A stretch of DNA of 64,000 nt from SFTH01 sp051878085 (GCA_051878085.1 JBJEJN010000027.1:1-64000); one strand, 5' to 3'. Positions 1 through 8,762 are shown, counted from the first letter of the stretch. Program-made: numbers and translations. The notes: a model not told the origin generated them from the sequence alone.

Positions 1-2
1 CC

Positions 3-239
3 GCCTATCCGGAGTGCCGCGTGGTGGTCACCAAGGAGACCATGACCGTCGAGGGTATGATCAAGATCGTGTATGACCTGCTGAAGGACAAGCTGAACAT
101 CGCGAAGCTCACCTTCACCAGTGGCGTGAACGCTGCCTCCCAGGAGTACCCGGTGGACAAGACCATCGACCGCTGCCCGCTGTGCGGCATCGCGCTGAAC
201 GAGAACGGCGTGTGCCCGAAGTGCGGCTATCGCAAGTAA
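3..239 (+). CDS. C-terminal fragment of unidentified zinc-ribbon protein
   Basis: An open frame enters from the left edge and stops at TAA, so only the last 78 residues are visible; the true start is outside the window. The end of the protein reads CPLCG, six residues, then CPKCG, a four-cysteine zinc ribbon that closes just before a short basic tail (YRK). The preceding part is mixed alpha/beta with a run of lysines and aspartates. I do not recognise the family; the ribbon alone does not give a function. A strong terminator follows, so this is the last gene of its transcript. Confidence 0.6.
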   Translation, partial: AYPECRVVVTKETMTVEGMIKIVYDLLKDKLNIAKLTFTSGVNAASQEYPVDKTIDRCPLCGIALNENGVCPKCGYRK

Positions 240-278
240 GCGAGAATTATCGGCTGCCCACCCGTTGAAAGACGGGAA

Positions 279-325
279 GCGCCCCCGATTGCAAATTCCA
301 TGCAATCGGGGGCGCACATTTTTTG
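279..325 (+). terminator. Rho-independent terminator
   Basis: A perfect 15-bp stem (279-293 with 301-315) with a 7-nt loop is followed by ACATTTTTT. It ends the plus-strand transcript of the zinc-ribbon protein. The stretch 326-389, between it and the stop of the convergent lamin-tail gene, shows no further element. Confidence 0.9.
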
Positions 326-389
326 CGCTGTGCAGCCGCGTTCGTTCTGCGGCGGGGTGAGGCTGTCCCAAACGATTTTATGCTTTCAT

Positions 390-1622
390 TCAGGGATTGG
401 CCCGGCCGGGGCTGGGCTGCTTTGCACTGCTCCAGCTGCCGTCGTCAGCGCGCGACCAGGCCACGTCCCGCTGCAGCAGGTCAAACTGTACGCTGTCCAT
501 CTCCCTGCCGTTGACGTCGGAGAGCACGACCTCCTCGCCCTCGGAGCTCAGCGAGAAGCTGGTGTGCAGGTGCGCGGGATCGTCCTTGCGGTCGAGGCCC
601 GAGGCAAAGACCACAAGATACTCGCCGGGCGCAAGGGTCACGTCCGGGAAGCGCCACTTGCGCGCGCGGGCGGAATTGTCCGAGAGGTACCAGCCGGACA
701 GGTTCACCGCCTCGCCGGAGCGGTTGTACAGCTCGATGTAATCGTAGTACTGGCCGTTTTCATCGGCGATGGTCTTGCTGTTGCTGGACATCAGCTCGGT
801 GACGATCACCGGACTGTCGCTGCGCGGCTCGTTGAGCGCGCGATAGTTCTCCTCGGTGTTGAGCAAGCCGGGCGTGGGCATGCTGCTCTCAGCCCATTTG
901 GAGGTATCCAGCCGGACATAGGAGCAGTTGCGCGTCACAGCGGGCAGGTTCACCGTATCGATGGCGGTGCCGCCCTCGTTGAACAGCATCAGCGTATCGC
1001 CGGAGGAGGACAGGCGGAAGGGCGCATGCAGCTCCTCGCCCGCAGTCGCACGCAGGCGGCTGTCGGCGTACACCAGCAGGCACTCGCCGGCGTTCAGCCA
1101 GACCTCCGGGAAGGTGAACACCGTCACCGAATTGGCGGTCTTGGACAGGCTGTAGCCCGCCAGATTCACCGCGCTCTTGCCAATGTTGGCGATCTCGATC
1201 CAGTCCGGCGTGCTGCCGTCCTCGATGCTCAATACGCTCTGGTTGCCGGTCATGACCTCATTGATGCGGATCGGACCGCCGGAGTGGATCTCCGACACCG
1301 CCTGCACCGCAGGCACGCTGTTCACCTGCCGCGTCTTCAGCGGGAAGCCGTCGGGCCACAGGCACTGCAAACTGTAGGCCAGCACCGCCACGACCACGCC
1401 GACGATCAGCAGCACGCTCAGCTCCCGCATCAACGGACCGATTCCACCCCGACGGCGGGAGGCAGGCCTGCGGCTGGCGGGTGCGCCGCGCCGCACGGGT
1501 GCGCCGCTTCCCGGGCGAACCGGCGGTCTGCCTGCGCCGCCGGCATACGATCCCGGTCGGGCCGCGCTCCGCTGAGGGCCGCGCTGGCCCTGGGGATAGG
1601 GCCGTCTGTTCGATTGGCTCAC
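390..1622 (-). CDS. Membrane-anchored protein with two lamin-tail domains
   Basis: 410 residues. An N-terminal cytoplasmic tail of about 60 residues is rich in Arg, Pro, Gly and Gln; one membrane helix follows at about 67-88; the rest is outside the cell. Two lamin-tail (LTD) domains follow, about 115-250 and 270-410, recognised by repeats of I-N-E-V-M, P-D-W-I-E-I or Y-D-Y-I-E-L-Y-N, V-N-L-x-G-Y/W-x-L-S, W-x-F-P and L-A-P-G-E-Y-L-V-V. LTDs are immunoglobulin-like folds in lamins and bacterial surface or secreted proteins and are thought to bind ligands or partners; no catalytic residue is seen. It is last in a minus-strand operon with CotH, VTC and DUF4956 genes, and its two LTDs look like copies of the first two in the CotH protein. 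Specific role unknown. Confidence 0.8.
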   Translation of the reverse strand: MSQSNRRPYPQGQRGPQRSAARPGSYAGGAGRPPVRPGSGAPVRRGAPASRRPASRRRGGIGPLMRELSVLLIVGVVVAVLAYSLQCLWPDGFPLKTRQVNSVPAVQAVSEIHSGGPIRINEVMTGNQSVLSIEDGSTPDWIEIANIGKSAVNLAGYSLSKTANSVTVFTFPEVWLNAGECLLVYADSRLRATAGEELHAPFRLSSSGDTLMLFNEGGTAIDTVNLPAVTRNCSYVRLDTSKWAESSMPTPGLLNTEENYRALNEPRSDSPVIVTELMSSNSKTIADENGQYYDYIELYNRSGEAVNLSGWYLSDNSARARKWRFPDVTLAPGEYLVVFASGLDRKDDPAHLHTSFSLSSEGEEVVLSDVNGREMDSVQFDLLQRDVAWSRADDGSWSSAKQPSPGRANP

Positions 1623-1669
1623 TGAGATTTCCCTCCCATAGAAGTTTCAGCCGATTTGCCCTGGGCAGA

Positions 1670-2326
1670 TCAGGCCGACTCTCCGGAGTAGGAAACCAGG
1701 GTCGCGTCGTACACGCCCTGCACCGCGCGCAGCTTGTTCAACAGCGCGTCGGGCTTGTCCACGCGCACCTCGTAAGTCGCTTCGATGCCGTTGGAGGAGA
1801 CGGTCTTGCTCTTGAGCTGCTGGTTGCGCACGCTGGCCACGATCTGGCTGGCAGCGCGCTCGGCCTCGTCGCCCATGCGCAGCACCAGAAGGAAGCTGTT
1901 CATGCGCTTGGACTGCACGTTCACCACCACGGTGATCAGGATGCCGATGCCCACAACGGTCAGCGCGGTCAGGAAGAACTGGCCTGCGCCCAGCAGGATG
2001 CCCATCGTCAGCGCCCAGAACATGTACGCGGTGTCCAGCGGATCCTTCACCGCCGTGCGGAAGCGCACGATGGACAGCGCGCCGACCATGCCCATGGACA
2101 GCTGAATGGACTCCTTGATGCACATGACCACCGGGCAGGTGATCAGCGTCATCAGCACCAGCGTCAGCGCGAAGTTGTTGGAATACATCACGCCGCGGAA
2201 ATTCCGGCGGTAGATCCAAGCGATGAAGAGACCGACGGCGAATGCCAGCACGAGCGACACGACAATCGTCAGCCAGGATGCGGGGGTGATCGTCTGGGAG
2301 CTCCAGAGTCCGGAAATTGCGTTCAT
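1670..2326 (-). CDS. DUF4956 membrane protein
   Basis: 218 residues. The first about 145 residues hold about four membrane helices (near 18-37, 52-70, 78-90 and 108-137), with the conserved segment G-M-V-G-A-L-S-I-V-R-F-R-T-A followed by K-D-P-L-D-T-A-Y between helices. The last about 70 residues are soluble, with the beta-alpha-beta look of a small regulatory or ACT-like domain. This matches the DUF4956 family, of unknown function. RBS GGAGGAACG precedes the ATG. It lies between the VTC polyphosphate-polymerase gene and the lamin-tail gene; DUF4956 genes are commonly found beside VTC and CotH genes, so it may be the membrane partner of the polymerase. That role is inference. Confidence 0.85.
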   Translation of the reverse strand: MNAISGLWSSQTITPASWLTIVVSLVLAFAVGLFIAWIYRRNFRGVMYSNNFALTLVLMTLITCPVVMCIKESIQLSMGMVGALSIVRFRTAVKDPLDTAYMFWALTMGILLGAGQFFLTALTVVGIGILITVVVNVQSKRMNSFLLVLRMGDEAERAASQIVASVRNQQLKSKTVSSNGIEATYEVRVDKPDALLNKLRAVQGVYDATLVSYSGESA

Positions 2327-2387
2327 GGTTCGTTCCTCCTAAGTATCTTTAAAATCTCATCAAAGGTATCGTGTGGCGCGGCGCGCG

Positions 2388-3098
2388 TCAGCCCTCCAGG
2401 GGCTCAAAGCGCCGGCAGAGCACATATTTGGAAACGGCGCTGCGCTCGGCCTCCACGCCGTCCAGCAGCGCGGCGATGTGCCCCGGAAGGTAGCGGTCGA
2501 ACTTGACCTCCAGGATCTCCACGTTCCGGTCGTGCGGAGAAACCGTGGGCAGCTCCGCGTTGAACAGATCCTGGGAATGCAGGCCGCTGCACAGCCCCAG
2601 ATCGAAGGTGATGCGCACGTTCTCCGCCGGGTGCAGGTAGGCCTCCCGGGCGTAGTCCACGATCACCGCCGGGCGCAGCAGCCGCAGCCGCATCTGCACG
2701 TACATGTCCTGCAACAGCGGATTGCTGGAGGCCTGCAAGCCGCGCGGATCGCCGGAGATCAGCTGCTCGCAAAGCCGCCGGGTGATCTGCACCGAGGACT
2801 TCTGGATCAGATCGCCCATCTTGCGCTTGCGCTCCAGAAAGATCTCCTTGTCGGAGTAGCGGTAGATGCGGATGCGGTACTTGTCGCGGTGCATCACACC
2901 CGCCTGCTTGTCGTAATAGGCGCTGTCGTCGACGTCATCGAAGTACAGCGAACGGATGACGTAGGGTTTGCCCCCCTTGCAGTGGGGATCCATCCTCATC
3001 ACCGGCCGCAGGCGCGCGCGCAGTACGTCCAGCTCCGCCGGATTGATGAAATATTTCAGCTCATGCCGCGCGGGCAGGCTGGTTCTCTTGTCCTGCAT
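2388..3098 (-). CDS. VTC-domain polyphosphate polymerase
   Basis: 236 residues, a single VTC (CYTH/tunnel-fold) domain. In yeast Vtc4 this fold polymerises ATP gamma-phosphate into polyphosphate inside a tunnel of basic residues. The matching pattern is visible: H-E-L-K-Y near residue 12, R49 in R-S-L-Y-F-D-D, R75 and R77 in R-I-R-I-Y-R, the basic E-R-K-R-K at 89-93, K100, and a late E-V-K-F-D-R-Y acidic/basic strand. The start is the ATG at 3098, which has GGGAGG about 11 bases upstream; a longer frame from 3131 would overlap the CotH gene by 28 bases and lacks a good site. The start is only 5 bases from the CotH stop, so the genes are probably coupled. No membrane segment of its own; it likely works with the DUF4956 neighbour. 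Activity is predicted. Confidence 0.85.
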   Translation of the reverse strand: MQDKRTSLPARHELKYFINPAELDVLRARLRPVMRMDPHCKGGKPYVIRSLYFDDVDDSAYYDKQAGVMHRDKYRIRIYRYSDKEIFLERKRKMGDLIQKSSVQITRRLCEQLISGDPRGLQASSNPLLQDMYVQMRLRLLRPAVIVDYAREAYLHPAENVRITFDLGLCSGLHSQDLFNAELPTVSPHDRNVEILEVKFDRYLPGHIAALLDGVEAERSAVSKYVLCRRFEPLEG

Positions 3099-3103
3099 CC
3101 TGT

Positions 3104-6100
3104 TTACGCACCTCCCTGCGCGGCTGTCCACGCCTGAATCTTTGCCACGGCCTCGCCGAAGTACCTCTGCTTCTCCGCGTCCGTGAACTCAAACACGCCG
3201 TCGAAGTACTCCAGGATCTTGGTCGGGCGGGTCTGGGCGTAGTCCACGATCTCCTTGAGCTGCTTGTTGTACTTCTCCTGCGACATGCCCAGCTTCGCCA
3301 GATACTCCGGCAGCAGGCCGTCGATCAGGTCGTAGCGTGCCTCAAACTTCGCCATCACCGCCTCGGTGGAGAAGGTGGTGGCCAGTTGCTCTCCGAAGTA
3401 GGTCAGGAAGCGCTCGCGGATCGTGTCGTTCACCATGCAGGCGATGAACAGCTCCGTGCGCGTGTACTTGTTTGTGCCCATGCCCTGCGGATCCAGCCAG
3501 CGGCGGATGGAGTTGGTGTCCACATCGAAGGCCCAGTCCAGATCGAAGAGCACCCATCGCCACTTGCCGTCGGCCTTGGCGTTGCGGTAACGCTTCACGT
3601 TCAGCGTATCGCCGTTGCCCACGAAGATCTCGATGGCCATGTACTCGATGTAGTTCTGAAGATCGATGGTCGCATCGATGCGCTCGTAGACCTCCTGGGT
3701 GTTGAGGTTGTTCTTGTTCTCCTTGAGGAAGTCGATCAGCGCGGCGTAGGTGTCGTTGGAGCCCTGCATCACGTTGTTGTTGGCCTTCACCAGATCGATG
3801 TCATCCTCCATGCCCTCCCAGCCCTCAAACTGGCAGATGGAGTGGGTGTTGATGCGCTCGCGCAGGTACATCATGCTGTAGTACTGGCCGTTGAGATAGC
3901 AGACGCAGATCTCCGACTCCTGATACATCACGGAGGTGTCCTCCGCCAGCGTGCTCAGCACCGAATCGCGCATGAAGGTGCGGTTGTAATCCTGACCGGA
4001 GGCGCGCAGCAGGAAGGACTGGTACTCCGTGTAGTCCCGGTTGGTAAAGATCGGGTATTCAAAGCGGCTGGAGCCGTATTCATTCCTTGCGATGACCTTG
4101 AATGCCTTGACGTCGGCGGCGCGGCTGTACTGGCCGTGCAGCTTGATGCCGCACTCCTGAGAAAGCACCTGCTCGCCGTCGCCCAGGAAGAGCTCCACGT
4201 GGGCCTCGCGCTCCCAGTCCATCCAGAAGTTCGCGCCCTTGTTCAGCGAACCATAGGGGAACTCCGCCAGGGCATTGGGACCCTTGATCATGATACCCCG
4301 ATCCTGGCTGGTCAGGTTGTCCCAGTCGGACACCAGCGACACCACGCGCGCGCCGCCCTCGTTGTTCACGTCGTAGAGGTAGCTCTGGGCGTCCATGTAG
4401 GACTCCATGTAGCCGTCCCGGTAAACGCGGGTGCGCAGGATGGTGGTGGAATTTACGGTGATCGGCCCGGTGTAGAGCGTGGAGGACTGATCCGGGTCGG
4501 AGCAATCCAGGGTGTAGTAGATACGGCTGCCGGGCGCGGCGGAGAGCTCCACCGTGAACGCGTCGCCGGTCTTGAACAAACCGCCCCGCACGGAATACTC
4601 GGCAACCTCCGCGCGGCCGCGATAGCGGCTGGCGCTGTTGGCGGTGCCGGGCGTGCCCTCGGCGAAGTAGAAGCAGCCGTTCTCCCCATTGACGCGTCCG
4701 TAGGAGACGCCGCCGTACTGCCGGGGCAGGTACAGCGCGTCCTGAATTTTGCCGTCCGGCGTGGACAGCGCCATGGTGTAGCCGCCCTCGACGTTCAGCG
4801 AAAAGTCCGCGTTCAGATAGCCGTCCAGCATGCTGACCGTGCTTCCCGACAGGTACACGCCCAGATACTGGCCGGGCTGGATCACCGTGCCGGAGGGGAA
4901 CTGCCACTTGCGGGGCTTGGATGCGTCGTCGGTCAGGCCGTAGCCGCTCAGGTCCACCGCCTGGCTGCCGCCGTTGTAGATCTCCACCCAGTCGTACTTC
5001 TGACTGCTGGGCGAAGCCATCACTTCATTGATGTACACGCCCGCCGCCGCGCCGAAGCGCTGTGCGTTGAGCGCCGCTGCGTTCTCGTGGGTATTGGCTA
5101 TGCCCGGCGTGGGCGCCATCTGGGTGCTCCACGCGCCGTCAAAGTAGCTGTAGGCCTGACCGTTCGTCAGCGCAGGAAGCTCCACCGCAGACACGGTCTG
5201 GCCGTCGGCGTTGCTCAGGTAGACGCTCTCGCCCGCGCTGCTCAGCTTGAAGTTGGTGTGCAGATTGCTTGCGCTGTTCCTGCGGTCGTAGCCGGAGCAG
5301 TACACCACAAGGTAGCCGCCCGCCGGGATCTTCACCGCCGGGAAACTCCACTTCTTCAGCTTGTCGCTGGAATCGGAGAGGTACCATCCCTCCAGATTCA
5401 CATCCGAATCGGAGGTATTGTGCAGCTCCACGTAGTCGTGGGTCTCGCCGTTTTCATCCGGGCAGTAGATCGTATTGGAGCTCATGACCTCGCTGATCTC
5501 CACCGCGCCGCTCTGCACGCGAACCTTCGCCGCGCCGCTGCCCTCATCGGCGATTTCATTTTTGCGCCCGGGGGTTGCCGCGCCGCTGATCTGCCAGACA
5601 CCGTCCGCGTCCCGGCAGTAGACCTCGTCCACGCCCAGCTCCGGCGTGGTCACGCTGTCGATGGCCGCGCCCTGTGCGTCAAGCAGCACCACGCTGTCCC
5701 CGCCGGAGGCAGCGAGCCGGAAGGGCGCGCTCAGCGCTTCGCCGGAGGTCGCCGCATCGGAGCCCTCGGCGTAGATCACCAAATATTCGCCCGGCGCGAT
5801 GGTCACGTCCGGGAAGACAAAAACCTTGTTGATGTTGGATTCCACCAGCAGCGAATACTTGGAAAGGTTGACGGACGCGCTGCCGCTGTTCACAATCTCG
5901 ATCCAGTCCGGCGCGTCGCCGGTGTCGCTCAGCAGCGTGGAGCCGTTCTCGGACATGATCTCGCTGAGCTGAATGGCGCTCTGCGCCGCCTCGCCCGAGG
6001 CCGCGCGGCCGTCCAGCAGCGCGCTCCCCTGCAGCAGGTAGCCCGCCACGATGGCGACCACGCACACGCAGGCGACCAGCGCAACCACCAGCGGACGCTC

Positions 6101-6193
6101 GCCCTCCCGCTTGCGAAGCCAGAGCGCGTTCCGCCTTGAAACGCCGCTGCCGCCGGACTTTCCGTTGGCGCGGCCTTGCTTTTTTTGGGACAC
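3104..6193 (-). CDS. CotH-family kinase with three lamin-tail domains
   Basis: 1029 residues from the GTG at 6193, chosen because GGAGG sits 7 bases upstream; a TTG at 6223 would add 10 residues with no site. Order: basic Ser/Gly/Lys-rich cytoplasmic tail (1-33), membrane helix (about 34-55), three lamin-tail domains (about 75-210, 228-370, 385-525), a chitobiase/HEX_C-like beta domain (about 535-610, with Y-Y-T-L-D-C-S-D-P), and a CotH kinase domain (about 635-990). CotH marks are L-H-G-Q-Y-S, the Y-L-N-G-Q-Y loop ending L-R-E-R, and W-V-L-F-D-L-D-W-A-F, which carries the acidic residues of the active site. CotH of Bacillus phosphorylates spore-coat proteins; here the kinase would face outward and its substrate is unknown. 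First gene of the operon; AT-rich DNA upstream at 6230-6300 probably holds the promoter. Confidence 0.88.
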   Translation of the reverse strand: MSQKKQGRANGKSGGSGVSRRNALWLRKREGERPLVVALVACVCVVAIVAGYLLQGSALLDGRAASGEAAQSAIQLSEIMSENGSTLLSDTGDAPDWIEIVNSGSASVNLSKYSLLVESNINKVFVFPDVTIAPGEYLVIYAEGSDAATSGEALSAPFRLAASGGDSVVLLDAQGAAIDSVTTPELGVDEVYCRDADGVWQISGAATPGRKNEIADEGSGAAKVRVQSGAVEISEVMSSNTIYCPDENGETHDYVELHNTSDSDVNLEGWYLSDSSDKLKKWSFPAVKIPAGGYLVVYCSGYDRRNSASNLHTNFKLSSAGESVYLSNADGQTVSAVELPALTNGQAYSYFDGAWSTQMAPTPGIANTHENAAALNAQRFGAAAGVYINEVMASPSSQKYDWVEIYNGGSQAVDLSGYGLTDDASKPRKWQFPSGTVIQPGQYLGVYLSGSTVSMLDGYLNADFSLNVEGGYTMALSTPDGKIQDALYLPRQYGGVSYGRVNGENGCFYFAEGTPGTANSASRYRGRAEVAEYSVRGGLFKTGDAFTVELSAAPGSRIYYTLDCSDPDQSSTLYTGPITVNSTTILRTRVYRDGYMESYMDAQSYLYDVNNEGGARVVSLVSDWDNLTSQDRGIMIKGPNALAEFPYGSLNKGANFWMDWEREAHVELFLGDGEQVLSQECGIKLHGQYSRAADVKAFKVIARNEYGSSRFEYPIFTNRDYTEYQSFLLRASGQDYNRTFMRDSVLSTLAEDTSVMYQESEICVCYLNGQYYSMMYLRERINTHSICQFEGWEGMEDDIDLVKANNNVMQGSNDTYAALIDFLKENKNNLNTQEVYERIDATIDLQNYIEYMAIEIFVGNGDTLNVKRYRNAKADGKWRWVLFDLDWAFDVDTNSIRRWLDPQGMGTNKYTRTELFIACMVNDTIRERFLTYFGEQLATTFSTEAVMAKFEARYDLIDGLLPEYLAKLGMSQEKYNKQLKEIVDYAQTRPTKILEYFDGVFEFTDAEKQRYFGEAVAKIQAWTAAQGGA

Positions 6194-6343
6194 GGATTTT
6201 CCTCCATCTATGTATAGGCACAATGACCGATATTAAACCTCTACTTTATATAATACTCCTTTTTAAAGGCAGCAGCGAGTGCAAAGAATCTATATTTTTC
6301 TGAACATTATGTTAATTTATTGGGAATCATGTCGACTCCTGTG

Positions 6344-6377
6344 CGCAAAAAGAGACCCGGCATGTGCCGGGCCTCTC
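6344..6377 (-). terminator. Rho-independent terminator of rny
   Basis: On the minus strand a hairpin with a CCCGGCA/TGCCGGG core and flanking AGAG/CTCT (one mismatch) is followed by TTTTTGCG. It lies just past the rny stop and separates rny from the CotH operon. Confidence 0.85.
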
Positions 6378-6388
6378 GGTAGAACAGT

Positions 6389-7930
6389 TTACTTGGCGAA
6401 TTCCACCGCGCGGGTCTCGCGGATGACGTTCACCTTGATCTGTCCGGGGTACTCCATTTCCTTTTCGATCTTCTTGACGATCTCGCGGGCCAGGATCAGC
6501 GTGCCTGCGTCGTTCACATCCTCGGGCTTGACGACGATGCGGATCTCGCGGCCGGACTGGATCGCGTAGCAGGTCTCCACGCCGTCGAAGGAGTAGGCGA
6601 TGGACTCCAGCTTCTCCAGGCGCTTGATGTAGTTCTCCAGCGACTCGCGGCGTGCGCCGGGGCGCGCTGCGGAGATTGCGTCCGCAGCCTGCACCAGCAC
6701 GGCCTCCACGCTGGCGGGCTCCACATCGTTGTGGTGGGCCATGATGGCGTTGACCACCAGGTCGTTCTCGCGGAACTTCTTGGCAAGCTCCGCGCCGATG
6801 GTGACGTGGGTGCCCTCGACCTCGTGGTCGATGGCCTTGCCGATGTCATGCAGCAGACCTGCGCGCTTCGCCAGCTGCACGTCCGCGCCCAGCTCCGCCG
6901 CCATCACGCCCGCCAGATGGCTGACCTCGATGGAGTGGCGCAGCACGTTCTGGCCGTAGCTGGTGCGGTAGCGCATGCGGCCCAGGAGCTTGACCAGCTC
7001 CGGATGGATGCCGTGCAGGTTGGTCTCAAAGATGGCTTGTTCGCCGGCCTCGCGGATCTGGTTGTCCACTTCCTTGCGGGCCTTCTCCACCATCTCCTCG
7101 ATGCGGGCGGGGTGGATGCGGCCGTCGGTGATCAGCTTCTCCAGGGCGATGCGGGCGATCTCGCGGCGCACCGGATCGAAGGCGGAGATGATCACGGCCT
7201 CAGGGGTGTCGTCGATGATGAGATCCACGCCCGTGGCGGTCTCCAGCGTGCGGATGTTGCGGCCCTCGCGGCCGATGATGCGGCCCTTCATGTCGTCGTT
7301 GGGCAGCGCAACCACGGACACGGTGGTCTCGGCCACGTGATCCGCCGCGCACTTCTGGATGGCGGTGGAGATGATGTCGCGGGCCTTCTTGTCCGCCTCC
7401 TCCTTGGCGCGGGCTTCAATCTCGCGCACCATGACGGCGGCGTCGTGGTAAGCGTCCTTCTGGACGCGGTCGATCAGGATGTTCTTGGCTTCGTCGCTGG
7501 TCATGTTGGCCACGCGCTCCAGCTCCTGCTGCTGGCGGTCGTGCATCTCCTGGGCCTCGGCCTCCAGGCGCTCGGCCTCGCGGTACTTGTCGTTGAGCTG
7601 CTCCTCGCGCTGCTCCAGGTTGTCCATCTTCTTGTCGAGCTGTTCCTCGCGCTGGTTGACCCTGCGCTCCTGGCGGGTCACCTCGCTGCGGCGGTCGCGG
7701 ATCTCCTTGTCGAGCTCATTCTTCAGGCGAATGACCTCCTCCTTGGCCTCCAGCACCGCTTCCTTCTTCTTGTCCTCAGCCTTGCGGGCCGCCTCGTCCA
7801 GCAGGTTCCGGGCGTACTCCTCCGTCTGGCCGATCTTCTTCTCCATCGTGTTCTTGCGGTAGAAGTATCCGGCTGCGAGGCCGGCCACCAACGCAATCAG
7901 CGCAATGACAGCAGTGATTGCAACATTCAC
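6389..7930 (-). CDS. rny: Ribonuclease Y
   Basis: 513 residues from the GTG at 7930, which has GGAGG 10 bases upstream; an ATG at 7948 would place that GGAGG inside the gene. RNase Y is the membrane-bound endonuclease that starts mRNA decay in Firmicutes. Visible order: N-terminal membrane helix (3-24), long Glu/Lys/Arg-rich coiled coil (about 25-190), KH RNA-binding domain with GRIIGREGRN at 216-225, and HD domain with the metal-binding H-D at 361-362 (HDIGK). Length matches the family. Monocistronic, with its own terminator. The 235 bases upstream (7931-8165) hold a palindrome at 7984-7999 and otherwise nothing clear. Confidence 0.97.
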   Translation of the reverse strand: MNVAITAVIALIALVAGLAAGYFYRKNTMEKKIGQTEEYARNLLDEAARKAEDKKKEAVLEAKEEVIRLKNELDKEIRDRRSEVTRQERRVNQREEQLDKKMDNLEQREEQLNDKYREAERLEAEAQEMHDRQQQELERVANMTSDEAKNILIDRVQKDAYHDAAVMVREIEARAKEEADKKARDIISTAIQKCAADHVAETTVSVVALPNDDMKGRIIGREGRNIRTLETATGVDLIIDDTPEAVIISAFDPVRREIARIALEKLITDGRIHPARIEEMVEKARKEVDNQIREAGEQAIFETNLHGIHPELVKLLGRMRYRTSYGQNVLRHSIEVSHLAGVMAAELGADVQLAKRAGLLHDIGKAIDHEVEGTHVTIGAELAKKFRENDLVVNAIMAHHNDVEPASVEAVLVQAADAISAARPGARRESLENYIKRLEKLESIAYSFDGVETCYAIQSGREIRIVVKPEDVNDAGTLILAREIVKKIEKEMEYPGQIKVNVIRETRAVEFAK

Positions 7931-7983
7931 GTCTTTCCATCCTCCCATTCCAATTTCAGATTTTCACATTCTCTCCCGGCAAA

Positions 7984-7999
7984 AGCGGTACGTACCGCT
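7984..7999. repeat. 16-bp perfect palindrome upstream of rny
   Basis: AGCGGTACGTACCGCT is a perfect 16-base inverted repeat 54 bases upstream of the rny start. It lies just past a weak promoter-like pair on the minus strand (TTGCAT, 17 bases, CATATC). It could be an operator; no regulator is known from the sequence. Confidence 0.4.
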
Positions 8000-8165
8000 G
8001 ATATGACATGCGCTTCACTTCTATGCAAAAAGTCAGGCCGACAGAACCGCGCGAAAAATGCGCCGCCCTGCCGGTCCGAAGAAGAAATCGATTTTCCGTT
8101 TTGAAGATGCGTTCGCGTCGAGCACGGTCGGAAAAAATCCGCCCGGAATGGCTCCACAGCAGGCT

Positions 8166-8762
8166 TTATGTCCGCCTGGGAGCCTTATTCGCATATTGCA
8201 GGCTGCGCCGTTCGGCAATGAACACATAGTAACCGTCCGTCTCGCGGATTTCCACGCCGCCGAAAACGGAGATCATCTTGTTTTTGTACCACGCGCGCCG
8301 CTTTGTGACCATATACAGCTTGCCGCCGATTTTCAATCGGTTAAAACCCTTTTCAATAAAACCCTTTGCCACCGAAAAATCCGTCTGATACGGAGGATTG
8401 GACAGGATGAGATCGAAGCCGCTGGCGTCCACGCTCTGAAAACCGTCCGAGACGCAGACCTGCACTCCGCCCACACCGTTCCGCTCCGCATTCCGGCGCG
8501 CGGTTTCCACCGCCATCGGATCGGCATCGGACATGAAAACATTTTCTTCCCCGGCGATCTTCGCTGCCACGATGCCGACAACGCCGCACCCACAGCCAAG
8601 ATCCATAATGCGCATACCCGACGCAATCTTTACATGCGAAAGCATCGCGAGCGTGCCGCGATCCACGTGCTCCGGAGAAAACAGACCCGGCCGCGTCTCC
8701 AGAGAGACTTGCTGGCCCAGGATCTCCACCTGAAGCAGTTTGAACCCGCGTTCATCCGTCAT
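8166..8762 (-). CDS. Class I SAM-dependent methyltransferase, small-domain type
   Basis: 198 residues. Motif I, DLGCGCGVVG at 54-63, binds S-adenosylmethionine; an acidic motif II follows (SDADP at 78-82); and NPPY at 122-125 is the catalytic signature of enzymes methylating an exocyclic amino group, as in the 16S rRNA guanine-N2 enzymes RsmC and RsmD. The N-terminal G-x-F-S-P-E-H-V-D-R-G-T segment is typical of the RsmC-like MTS domain. The most likely substrate is rRNA, but the exact base cannot be assigned. It is transcribed alone, divergently from the DUF2953-ytfJ pair; a TATAAT at 8808-8813 (minus) could be its -10. Confidence 0.85.
   Translation of the reverse strand: MTDERGFKLLQVEILGQQVSLETRPGLFSPEHVDRGTLAMLSHVKIASGMRIMDLGCGCGVVGIVAAKIAGEENVFMSDADPMAVETARRNAERNGVGGVQVCVSDGFQSVDASGFDLILSNPPYQTDFSVAKGFIEKGFNRLKIGGKLYMVTKRRAWYKNKMISVFGGVEIRETDGYYVFIAERRSLQYANKAPRRT

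Noticed and set aside
300..1625. Long plus-strand frame antisense to the lamin-tail gene
   Set aside because: High GC makes long open antisense frames; its residues show no family and the minus-strand protein has clear LTD domains.
3386..6139. A plus-strand frame of over 900 codons antisense to the CotH gene
   Set aside because: His/Val/Ala/Arg-rich composition typical of a shadow reading; no ribosome site, and the CotH and LTD domains lie on the other strand.
6194..6343. A defined promoter for the CotH operon
   Set aside because: AT-rich sequence with TATTAT/TATATAA on the minus strand is present, but no -35 box at acceptable spacing was found.
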